DNA of 34,166 bases, from contig JABDAL010000018.1 of NCBI GenBank assembly GCA_013289165.1, positions 1-34,166 on the forward strand, written 5' to 3'. Shown here in pieces: positions 15,460-22,512 of the stretch. The notes below the pieces were generated by a model. That model searched no databases. It had not been told where the DNA came from and saw only the letters and a program-made list of their open reading frames with translations. The stretch comes from Bacteroidota bacterium. Its GTDB lineage: Bacteria > Bacteroidota > Bacteroidia > JABEUT01. The first letter of the stretch is position 1; each line of letters opens with the position of its first letter. Both the position numbers and the translations under genes were made by a program.

Positions 15460-17510
15460 GACCCAAGCAGTACATCTATCTTTCCCAATAAATTTTTTGC
15501 CTGTGTATCGTCCGGGTATTTTTTCAATACCAGTTCAAGATATTCTTTGGTTTTATCATATTGCTTTTTGTAGCCATACCAACCTGCCGTATTCATAAGC
15601 GCCTGGCGGTCGTCAGGGTTATATGACAGGGCTTTATCATAGTATTGCTTAGCTCCTTCCACGTTTCCTTTTTGGAGCTCTAAAAAGCCTTTATTGGTGA
15701 GTGCAGAAATATATTCCGGGTTTTGGGAAAGAATATAATCATACACTTTTTCTGCTTCATTGTTCTTATTAAGCGCCCCCAGCGCAACTCCCAACTTATT
15801 TTCAAATTCTAACACATAAGGAGCTAAATCGGTAGCTCGCTTATAAAAGGAATAAGCATTTCCCAAGTCATTCATTTGGAAATAAGCTTCCCCAATTCTA
15901 TAAGCTGTCCAGGCATCTGCATTGCTATAATCTTCATGCGTAAGGATACTATCAAATAAATACTTTGGACTAACAATGCTTACATAATAGAGTATCTTTT
16001 GATAATTTATTTTGTAGAAACTGATATCGACAAGCGAAGCAAAACTCTTTTTTATATCAGCAGGTGAGTCATCAAGGAAATAATGTTTGGCGGAATCCAG
16101 CAATAAAGGCTTGTCCGATTCAAAGCTTGAAAACTGTTGTATAAAAGCCCGGCCTCTTGTATAAGCAGATGGATTGGGATTATTTACATCATACAGGGTT
16201 ATAAACTTTTTTACCTTTTCCTTATCTTTTTTCTTTACAGGTATGCGTATATAGTGGTCGGTAGTAATTACGTGGGGGATATCAATCGTATTGCCTTTGG
16301 GCATGTGGCAGCTTACGCAGTTATCATTTACCTTATTGCGGACTTCTATTTTTTCAGTGCATTCAGGTTGGGTTAGCTTTCCGCCATGGCAATTCTGACA
16401 AATAGTATTATAGGAATTATCATTCACTGAACGGACATCTAAGTGGGGATTATGGCAGGTTACACAGGTTAATGATTTTTGATATGGCTTCAAAGAACTC
16501 TTATCGTCTTTTCCCGGTTTCAGGCTTTGCAGGTAGCATTGGCTCATCTTTAACCGGGCTATGTGGGAGGCCATAATGTACTCGTCTTCCATACCTTCGT
16601 ATTTGGGCATAAATACGTCTTCAATGTCTGAAAGCTTCATTCCCGGTCTGAAATCGTAAAATGATTTGCCCGGTTTTAATACCGCATTCCCTTGCAGGTG
16701 GCAGCGCTGGCAAACATCAACTTGCAAGTCAACCGGCAGCTTGGCAGGATTTACAATGGTATAGTCAATGGCTTTTGTCGTATCTACGGTATGTCCGAGC
16801 TGTATTGCCTGAACATGCAATTCTCCTGCTCCGTGGCAGCGTTCGCAGGCAATTCCGTTTGGTACACCGGTATATTTATTGTTGGAGCCTTTTACGAAAT
16901 CAGGATAAGAGTTATGGCAATTCATGCACTCTAAGCCAACTTCGCGGGAAAAGCGTGAGTTAAACCCATCAGAAAACCCCGGGGCTAAATCCCACCTGCC
17001 CTCCTGTGTGTAAAAGGTTATAGGATCCTGGTATAAATAGCCATTCACCCGGTAGATATGGGAATTGGTATGCTGCCCCGAACCAATGATATAATTTATT
17101 TGTTGTTCACGTTTGTAAATGGTATCTTTTCCTTGTAAGCGGAATTCTAATATATAGAGACTGTCTTTTTTCCAGAAGGGGTGGTAATAGAAATCTTTGT
17201 CTTTATCATAAACAACGACATGGGGGCCAAACTTAGCCGAGCTTTTAGTTTTGCTTGCCACGTCAAACGATTCCCCCATCCCCGTATGGATAAAAGAATT
17301 GTAAATGCTTTGGTGGCATAACATGCAGGTCTTCGCCCCGACATATTTCACCGTGTCATTAATATTCAAATAATGGTGTGCAGTATCGAGTATGGAAAGG
17401 AGTGATGCCTTTTGTTGTTTTGCAGGAGTATGGCAACGTATAACTGAAAGGGTTACTAATCCCGATAAACCAAGTATAAATAATATCCGTATTCTACTGG
17501 CGCGTTTCAC
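15447..17510 (-). CDS. Seven-heme c-type cytochrome with C-terminal TPR repeats
   Basis: The 687 residues begin with an export segment (ILFILGLSGLVTLSVIRC; the Cys at 26 is not in a classic lipobox). Seven CxxCH heme sites follow: CMLCH 62, CMNCH 195, CERCH 222, CQRCH 267, CVTCH 349, CQNCH 371 and CVSCH 398. The opening YVGAKTCMLCHQSIYNSFIHTGMG is common in cytochrome c554-like multiheme proteins. From about 540 to 680 there are TPR units (AYFQMNDLGNAYSFYKRATDLAP, LQKGNVEGAKQYYDKALSYNPDD). Such proteins occur in Bacteroidota and Acidobacteria without an assigned electron partner. The start is GTG 17510, overlapping the stop of a 47-codon gene as GTGA, so translation is coupled. It is the last gene of the dapF operon. 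Confidence 0.88.
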   Translation of the reverse strand: MKRASRIRILFILGLSGLVTLSVIRCHTPAKQQKASLLSILDTAHHYLNINDTVKYVGAKTCMLCHQSIYNSFIHTGMGESFDVASKTKSSAKFGPHVVVYDKDKDFYYHPFWKKDSLYILEFRLQGKDTIYKREQQINYIIGSGQHTNSHIYRVNGYLYQDPITFYTQEGRWDLAPGFSDGFNSRFSREVGLECMNCHNSYPDFVKGSNNKYTGVPNGIACERCHGAGELHVQAIQLGHTVDTTKAIDYTIVNPAKLPVDLQVDVCQRCHLQGNAVLKPGKSFYDFRPGMKLSDIEDVFMPKYEGMEDEYIMASHIARLKMSQCYLQSLKPGKDDKSSLKPYQKSLTCVTCHNPHLDVRSVNDNSYNTICQNCHGGKLTQPECTEKIEVRNKVNDNCVSCHMPKGNTIDIPHVITTDHYIRIPVKKKDKEKVKKFITLYDVNNPNPSAYTRGRAFIQQFSSFESDKPLLLDSAKHYFLDDSPADIKKSFASLVDISFYKINYQKILYYVSIVSPKYLFDSILTHEDYSNADAWTAYRIGEAYFQMNDLGNAYSFYKRATDLAPYVLEFENKLGVALGALNKNNEAEKVYDYILSQNPEYISALTNKGFLELQKGNVEGAKQYYDKALSYNPDDRQALMNTAGWYGYKKQYDKTKEYLELVLKKYPDDTQAKNLLGKIDVLLGSKKS

Positions 17511-17650
17511 TCCGCTTTATTTTCTTTATCCTTTTTCCGGTTTTCTTTAATGATTAAGCGAATGAGGCCAAAGAATCCGATGACAATAAGCAGGGCTATA
17601 GGCGAAAGTAAAAAGATAAAAGTATAGGAAACAGGATTAAATAATAACAT
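17507..17650 (-). CDS. 47-residue single-helix membrane protein (not in the ORF track)
   Basis: ATG 17650 opens a frame of 47 codons ending in TGA at 17507. The protein is MLLFNPVSYTFIFLLSPIAL, a hydrophobic run to about residue 33, then a charged tail IKENRKKDKENKAE. One transmembrane helix followed by a basic cytoplasmic tail is predicted. The frame begins four bases after the stop of the 183-residue gene and its TGA overlaps the GTG of the cytochrome gene (GTGA). That tight packing on both sides is the main argument that it is real. I do not recognise the family; small single-helix helpers of cytochrome maturation (CcmD-like) or of membrane complexes have a similar outline, but no sequence motif proves that. 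Confidence 0.7.
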   Translation of the reverse strand: MLLFNPVSYTFIFLLSPIALLIVIGFFGLIRLIIKENRKKDKENKAE

Positions 17651-17654
17651 GGGT

Positions 17655-18206
17655 TTAGTGATTTTGTAAGGCTTTGGGTTGTGAAAGTTCTTGTATCCTA
17701 TTCTTTATTTGAGCCATAGTGTATTTGGGCAAAGTTACATCGTTTGGCGCACAAAAAACCGAAAGACATTCTTTTAGCAGCCCTTTAGTTTGTGCCAATG
17801 CAAGTAATTCAAAAATATAATTGCTTTTGGAAAATTCTTCAGAATAAGTTGTTGCAAAAAGCTCCTTAATAGGGGAGAGGCAGGTTTTGTCAGTATTGCC
17901 GAGGGGGGGCAAATCTTTGTAAAGATTCTCTAAGAATGAGAGGATGTTATTATTTGTTTCTATATGGACAAACAGTGTTGGTATTTTTTTCCGCTGCAAT
18001 GTGTCTATTAATCTCACCAATGGACTTCCATTATCTAATTTACGTGCTGTGAGCGAATAATATTTTCCTTCATACGCAAGTGCAATATGTGGGGGTACGT
18101 CATTTATTCCAATCAACAGCAACCATAGCCCTTCTTCAAGCTCCTTAATTGATTTAAGGGGAGTTGCACTAAACGAGAAACTATTATTGTCTTCCAAGAA
18201 CAACAT
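17655..18206 (-). CDS. Unrecognised 183-residue protein in the dapF operon
   Basis: I do not recognise this protein. It lacks a signal peptide and transmembrane helices. The middle part GLWLLLIGINDVPPHIALAYEGKYYSLTARKL and KKIPTLFVHIETNN suggests a mixed alpha/beta cytoplasmic domain, and the C-terminal half is helical with a basic end (MAQIKNRIQELSQPK). It sits 29 bp after dapF and 4 bp before the small membrane-protein gene, so it belongs to the same transcript. A C7 run on the coding strand (CCCCCCC within LPPLG, near 17905) is a possible slippage site, but the frame is intact. Coding is supported by the packing and by ordinary residue usage, not by homology. Confidence 0.7.
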   Translation of the reverse strand: MLFLEDNNSFSFSATPLKSIKELEEGLWLLLIGINDVPPHIALAYEGKYYSLTARKLDNGSPLVRLIDTLQRKKIPTLFVHIETNNNILSFLENLYKDLPPLGNTDKTCLSPIKELFATTYSEEFSKSNYIFELLALAQTKGLLKECLSVFCAPNDVTLPKYTMAQIKNRIQELSQPKALQNH

Positions 18207-18235
18207 AAATAATTCTTAAATCACAAATCTGAATT

Positions 18236-19024
18236 CTAAATTTTTATTTCTCCTTTGAAAACAAAGGTGGCAGAACCTTCCAGCCAAATATCCGAAAAAC
18301 CTTTGTCAGTTTGCTTAAACCATACTTTCAACATTCCACCCATGGTTAAAATATCACAGCTATCTTCACCGGTGGCAAGCCCTTTGCTGGCAAGTACCAG
18401 CGCTGCAGCTACTGTTCCCGTTCCACAGGAAAGGGTTTCATCTTCCACACCTCTTTCATAGGTTCTGATTAATGGCACATTGTTAGCAGACACCTCAACA
18501 AAATTCACATTGATGCCGTTTTTCTTAAAGGGTGCCCTGTTCCGTATGGTTTTACCATCAATTTTAACAGGCATATTCATTATATTCTTCACCATAGTAA
18601 CATAATGTGGAGAGCCTGTATTCAACATATAATACGTTGCATGATTATTGATATTTTTTACATCGTTCATTTTTAATTTTACGGTATGTTTTCCTGTAAA
18701 TACCGCTTCATGTTTCCCGTCAATCGCAATAAACTTTGCTAATTTTCCATCGACCATATCCAATTTTTTTGCCAGGTGGGTAATGCATCTTCCCCCATTT
18801 CCGCACATAGAACTTTCCTTGCCATCCGCATTAAAATATACCATTTCGAAGTCATAACCTTTCTTATTTTGCAGCAACATCAGTCCATCGGCACCTATGC
18901 CAAAATGCCGGTCACATAGTTCCTTCCATAAAGCAGTATTATTAGCTTTCAGCTTTTTCTTGCGGTTATCAATGAGTATAAAGTCATTTCCTGTCCCTTC
19001 ATATTTATAGAATGGTATTTTCAT
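18236..19024 (-). CDS. dapF: Diaminopimelate epimerase
   Basis: Converts LL- to meso-diaminopimelate for lysine and peptidoglycan synthesis. Both catalytic cysteines are visible: C74 in SSMCGNGGRC and C200 in TLSCGTGTVAAAL. FYKYEGTGNDFILIDN at the N-terminus and HFGIGADGLMLL are also diagnostic. The length of 262 is normal. The ATG overlaps the stop of the preceding envelope-protein gene (ATGA). The following genes of the operon do not belong to the lysine pathway, so transcription of dapF appears tied to envelope functions here. Confidence 0.97.
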   Translation of the reverse strand: MKIPFYKYEGTGNDFILIDNRKKKLKANNTALWKELCDRHFGIGADGLMLLQNKKGYDFEMVYFNADGKESSMCGNGGRCITHLAKKLDMVDGKLAKFIAIDGKHEAVFTGKHTVKLKMNDVKNINNHATYYMLNTGSPHYVTMVKNIMNMPVKIDGKTIRNRAPFKKNGINVNFVEVSANNVPLIRTYERGVEDETLSCGTGTVAAALVLASKGLATGEDSCDILTMGGMLKVWFKQTDKGFSDIWLEGSATFVFKGEIKI

Positions 19025-19737
19025 AATCCCAGTTTTTTTAATACTATTTTATCGGCAACTTTTTCAAATGGTTTATAATCGTCCGTATATTCCACCTTAT
19101 AGGCACTTTGGTTCACAACCAGGTAATAAGTATCCTCGTCATGGGTAAGATTAACAGGTGTTACAGGATTTATGCCATATAAAATAATTTTTCCCCTCGA
19201 CATTTTATAGCCTTTATAATTAAGGGGCGATTTCCAAAATTCCACCCGGTAGTTTGGCGACTCTTTCGAATTACCTACATCACTCATAGCCGCAATAGTG
19301 GAATCTGTTTGTTGGTTTTTTTTATTTGGCCTGGCAGTATCTTTATTTAATAAAGGTACCGCTAATACAGCCACAAGTTGGTTTGTCATTACCACTACGT
19401 CAGTATCCTGGGGCATACTAGTGGATGCAGTATTAGATGGAAAAGTATTTTGTGTTTTTGTGCCGGGCTGGTTCACGGATGTTTTGGTAGCCACTGGTGC
19501 AGGGTTTTTCGAGTTATTTTGTGTGGGCGTAGCAGGCTTTTTAGCATCCGGAATTAGTTTTCCTTGTATACTATCTATCCGTTGTGACAGCTCACTTTGC
19601 CTCAGGTTAATTTTATTGAGGCTAAGGTGAAGTTCCTTAAACTGGGTGATTAACTCTTTTATGGCAACACTGAACAGAACACCTATGGTTAAACCGGCAA
19701 CCAGTCCAACACTGAAAATAAATATTTTATTTCTCAT
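19021..19737 (-). CDS. Membrane-anchored protein with coiled coil and conserved C-terminal domain
   Basis: The 238 residues divide clearly. Residues 7-27 form one membrane helix (FIFSVGLVAGLTIGVLFSVAI). Residues 30-60 look like a coiled coil (ELHLSLNKINLRQSELSQRIDSIQGKL). Residues 63-165 are a linker rich in Thr, Pro, Asn and Gln. The last 70 residues form a folded domain, YRVEFWKSPLNYKGYKMSRGKIILYGI ... DTYYLVVNQSAYKVEYTDDYKPF. The likely topology is N-terminus inside and C-terminal domain in the periplasm. I do not know the family. It is the first gene of the operon leading to dapF, with a perfect TAACTTTG promoter box upstream. Confidence 0.8.
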   Translation of the reverse strand: MRNKIFIFSVGLVAGLTIGVLFSVAIKELITQFKELHLSLNKINLRQSELSQRIDSIQGKLIPDAKKPATPTQNNSKNPAPVATKTSVNQPGTKTQNTFPSNTASTSMPQDTDVVVMTNQLVAVLAVPLLNKDTARPNKKNQQTDSTIAAMSDVGNSKESPNYRVEFWKSPLNYKGYKMSRGKIILYGINPVTPVNLTHDEDTYYLVVNQSAYKVEYTDDYKPFEKVADKIVLKKLGL

Positions 19738-19748
19738 TACGATAATCC

Positions 19749-19764
19749 CTGTTTGGGAAAACAG
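19749..19764 (-). other. Small hairpin at the 5' end of the dapF operon transcript
   Basis: CTGTTT, loop of four bases, AAACAG: a perfect six-pair stem. With the promoter box at 19777-19770 the transcript starts near 19766, so the hairpin would begin within about two bases of the 5' end and lie 12 nt before the start codon. It might stabilise the mRNA; this is inference. Confidence 0.35.
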
Positions 19765-19769
19765 GAGCG

Positions 19770-19777
19770 CAAAGTTA
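19770..19777 (-). promoter_or_regulatory. -7 box (TAACTTTG) of the dapF operon
   Basis: TAACTTTG on the minus strand matches TAnnTTTG and gives a leader of about 29 nt to ATG 19737. No TTG is found at -33. Confidence 0.5.
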
Positions 19778-19870
19778 ACAATTTTTCACAGTTAATAATT
19801 GTTAAAGATACGAGTGTTTACAAGGCTTGTAACGATATTTGTATCCGAAACTAATAATCTATTTAAGTAT

Positions 19871-21352
19871 ATGAAAACAGTCAGAAAATTCTTAGCAGTA
19901 TTTACCATCGCCCTTATGGGAGCAGGTGTAGCACTAACTATTGACCACTATTATTTACAGCAGGCTTATAATTATGGATCAGAAGCATCAATAAGGAATC
20001 CCGCCCCGGTGAAATTAGCAGGATTGAAAACCATGCTGCCTGAAAACAACATAGACTTTGTAACGGCAGCACAAAAGGGTGTTCCTGCTGTGGTATATAT
20101 TGAATCGAAAGTGAGAATGGAAGGTGAAAGAACGTATAATTCTATCTGGGATTATTTTTACGGACAATCCCATCCTAATATTGTGGAAGGTGAAGTGAGC
20201 GGCTCCGGTGTTATTGTTTCTGCCGACGGGTACATTGTTACCAATAACCACGTGGTGGATGAAGCGGGTAAAATAAGAGTTACGTTAAGCAATAAGAAAA
20301 TGTATACAGCAAAGGTGATTGGAAAGGACCCCGAAACAGACCTGGCTCTGCTTAAAATAGATGCAAGCAATCTTCCTTATATAGAATATGGAAACTCGGA
20401 TGACTTGCAAATCGGGCAATGGGTATTGGCTGTAGGAAATCCTTATAACCTTACCTCAACGGTAACGGCAGGTATTGTAAGTGCCAAAGGCAGAAACATT
20501 GATATACTGCCCCGTGAAGTAGCCTCGCACAAGATATATCCTATTGAATCATATATACAAACCGATGCGGCCGTTAATCCTGGTAATAGTGGAGGAGCCT
20601 TGTTGAATACAAATGGCCAATTGGTGGGTATTAACTCTGCCATTGCATCTACCACCGGTTCCTATACGGGTTATTCATTTGCCATACCTGTGAATTTGGT
20701 GAAGAAGGTTGTCGCTGATTTGCTTCAATATGGTAATGTGCAACGGGCTTTTATAGGTGTAAGTATTAAGGATGTAAATGAAGAAATAGCTAAAACAGCA
20801 GGACTTAACAACATCAGCGGGGCTTATGTTGATTCCCTTACCCCTGAGGGTGCTGCAAGAGTTGCCGGAATTAAACAAGGTGATATTATTTTGAAAGTGG
20901 GCGGACAGGATGTAAATGATGTATCGAGCCTGGAAGAACTGGTAGGCAGGTACAGGCCCGGTGACAAAGTGGATGTTACTGTAATGCGCAATGGAAGCGA
21001 GGTGGTTATTCCTGTTACTATGCGCAACCTGGATGGTACTACCTCGGTTGTTATGCCTGATAAAACTCCCGACATGGTTTCCATATCCCAAATTGGAGCT
21101 GCTCTTTCACCCGTATCTGATGATGAAAAGCAACATCTGAATATAAAAGGCGGAGCGAAAGTGGCACAGCTAAATGAAGGAACGTTGAAACAGGTGGGGG
21201 TGAGAAGAGGATTTATTATAACCTCTATAGACCATCATAAAATTAGCTCCCCCGAAGAAGTTAAAGATATCCTTAACCAAACTTCCGGTGGTGTGTTGGT
21301 TGAAGGAGTCTATCCTAATGGAATGAGGGCTTATTATGCCTTCGGGATATAA
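19871..21352 (+). CDS. degQ: Do/DegQ-type serine protease (HtrA family)
   Basis: Periplasmic ATP-independent protease/chaperone that clears misfolded envelope proteins. The 493 residues start with a signal anchor (KFLAVFTIALMGAGVALTI). The catalytic triad is intact: H127 in VTNNHVVDEA, D157 in DPETDLALLKID and S240 in NPGNSGGALLN. PDZ1 follows at about 300-390 (AFIGVSIKDVNEEIAKTAGL ... GIKQGDIILKVGGQDV) and a second PDZ at about 427-493. The track begins at a TTG (19799) far upstream; ATG 19871 starts directly before the signal sequence and is preferred. A one-mismatch -7 box (GATATTTG, 19834-19841) would give a leader of about 26 nt. The symbol follows the usual label; DegP/HtrA naming is equally valid. 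Confidence 0.93.
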   Translation: MKTVRKFLAVFTIALMGAGVALTIDHYYLQQAYNYGSEASIRNPAPVKLAGLKTMLPENNIDFVTAAQKGVPAVVYIESKVRMEGERTYNSIWDYFYGQSHPNIVEGEVSGSGVIVSADGYIVTNNHVVDEAGKIRVTLSNKKMYTAKVIGKDPETDLALLKIDASNLPYIEYGNSDDLQIGQWVLAVGNPYNLTSTVTAGIVSAKGRNIDILPREVASHKIYPIESYIQTDAAVNPGNSGGALLNTNGQLVGINSAIASTTGSYTGYSFAIPVNLVKKVVADLLQYGNVQRAFIGVSIKDVNEEIAKTAGLNNISGAYVDSLTPEGAARVAGIKQGDIILKVGGQDVNDVSSLEELVGRYRPGDKVDVTVMRNGSEVVIPVTMRNLDGTTSVVMPDKTPDMVSISQIGAALSPVSDDEKQHLNIKGGAKVAQLNEGTLKQVGVRRGFIITSIDHHKISSPEEVKDILNQTSGGVLVEGVYPNGMRAYYAFGI

Positions 21353-21393
21353 GATTGTTTTCTTTTTTGTGTTTTGTGTAGCCTTAACCTTTT

Positions 21394-21418
21394 CCCTTTC
21401 CTTATTTTAAGGGGAGGG
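21394..21418 (+). other. Hairpin between the protease gene and rpoD
   Basis: CCCTTTCCTT, loop ATTTT, AAGGGGAGGG pair over ten positions with G-U pairs. No T-run follows on either strand, so it is not a standard terminator. A second copy of the AGGGG pattern (AAAAGGGGAGGTTG) follows at once. The stretch 21353-21571 otherwise holds only the rpoD promoter. Confidence 0.4.
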
Positions 21419-21516
21419 ATAAAAGGGGAGGTTGAGAAGCCAAATGCTTTCTTTTGATAAACAGTGTTTTAAGGTACAGGGGTTAAATTTTGGATGGAAA
21501 CCGGATTTTTTTTTCT

Positions 21517-21524
21517 TATATTTG
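21517..21524 (+). promoter_or_regulatory. -7 box (TATATTTG) of rpoD
   Basis: TATATTTG matches TAnnTTTG and gives a start near 21528 and a leader of about 44 nt. The nearest TTTG upstream (21489-21492) is 24 nt away, slightly farther than the usual spacer. Confidence 0.5.
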
Positions 21525-21571
21525 CAAAAAATCTATACATCCCCACTACCACACAACTCCAAAAAATATAG

Positions 21572-22438
21572 ATGAGACAGCTAAAAATCACTAAATCAAT
21601 TACTAACAGGGAGAGTGCTTCGTTAGACAAATATTTACAAGAAATTGGTCGCGAAGAACTTATCACTGCTGAAGAAGAAGTAACATTAGCAAAAAAGATC
21701 CAGGAAGGCGACGAATTATCCCTTGAAAAACTTACCAGGGCAAACCTGCGTTTTGTAGTTTCTGTTGCTAAACAGTATCAAAACCAGGGTCTTAGCTTAC
21801 CCGATTTAATCAATGAAGGCAACCTCGGGCTAATTAAAGCTGCCAAGCGTTTTGACCCAACCCGGGGGTTCAAATTCATCTCTTATGCTGTGTGGTGGAT
21901 TCGCCAATCTATTTTACAGGCTTTGGCGGAGCAGTCTCGTATTGTGCGCTTACCACTTAACCAGGTAGGTTCATTAAATAAACTGAACAAGACTTTTTCT
22001 CGCCTTGAGCAGCAATTTGAGCGTGAACCGCTTCCGGAGGAACTTTCAGAGATATTGGAGCTTCCTATGGATAAGATAAAAGATACTATGCAACTTTCCG
22101 GCAAGCACGTATCCGTGGATGCGCCTTTTGCTAATGGAGACGATAATAACAGCCTGCTTGATGTACTGGTGAACCATGATTCACCTCGCGCTGACAGTAT
22201 GCTGATAAAAGAATCATTAAAAAGAGAAATTGAACGTTCCCTTTCTACCCTTAATGAAAAAGAAAAAGAAGTAGTAAAACTTTTCTTCGGGCTGGATGTA
22301 CCACATCCGCTTACCCTGGAAGAAATTGGAGCCAAGTTTGCACTCACCCGCGAAAGGGTTAGGCAAATTAAGGAAAAAGCTATCCGCAGGCTCCGCCATA
22401 CTTCCCGCAGCAAATTGTTAAAGGCCTATTTGGGATAA
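21572..22438 (+). CDS. rpoD: Primary sigma factor RpoD (short Bacteroidota form)
   Basis: Housekeeping sigma-70 factor, 288 residues, without region 1.1 as usual in Bacteroidota. Region 1.2 is [31 protein letters not shown]. Region 2 is [61 protein letters not shown], with the -7-binding segment. Region 3 covers about 125-205. Region 4 ends in the helix-turn-helix [29 protein letters not shown] that contacts the -33 element. Its promoter itself has the TAnnTTTG form that this sigma factor recognises, in line with family knowledge. A strong terminator follows. Confidence 0.97.
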   Translation: MRQLKITKSITNRESASLDKYLQEIGREELITAEEEVTLAKKIQEGDELSLEKLTRANLRFVVSVAKQYQNQGLSLPDLINEGNLGLIKAAKRFDPTRGFKFISYAVWWIRQSILQALAEQSRIVRLPLNQVGSLNKLNKTFSRLEQQFEREPLPEELSEILELPMDKIKDTMQLSGKHVSVDAPFANGDDNNSLLDVLVNHDSPRADSMLIKESLKREIERSLSTLNEKEKEVVKLFFGLDVPHPLTLEEIGAKFALTRERVRQIKEKAIRRLRHTSRSKLLKAYLG

Positions 22439-22478
22439 TCCCCCGTATTAAAGTACTAAAGGGATTGTCATGTGTTGA

Positions 22479-22509
22479 AACCCCGGCTTAGTCCGCCGGG
22501 GTTGTTTTT
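22479..22509 (+). terminator. Rho-independent terminator of rpoD
   Basis: AACCCCGGC, loop TTAGTCC, GCCGGGGTT, then GTTTTT. This is a perfect nine-pair GC-rich stem followed by a T-run. The convergent surface-protein gene ends three bases after it; on that strand the T-run is weak (GGGGTTTCAA), though the stem may still act. Confidence 0.9.
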
Positions 22510-22512
22510 ATA

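Noticed and set aside
15447-17510. Lipoprotein assignment of the multiheme cytochrome
   Set aside because: The Cys at residue 26 is preceded by Arg (SVIRC), which does not fit a lipobox, so anchoring remains undecided.
20015-21091. Minus-strand ORFs of 70-138 residues over the protease gene
   Set aside because: They are shadows of the HtrA coding sequence with its intact catalytic triad.
21394-21418. Terminator after the HtrA-type protease gene
   Set aside because: The hairpin is good but no T-run follows on either strand, so it is listed only as a hairpin.
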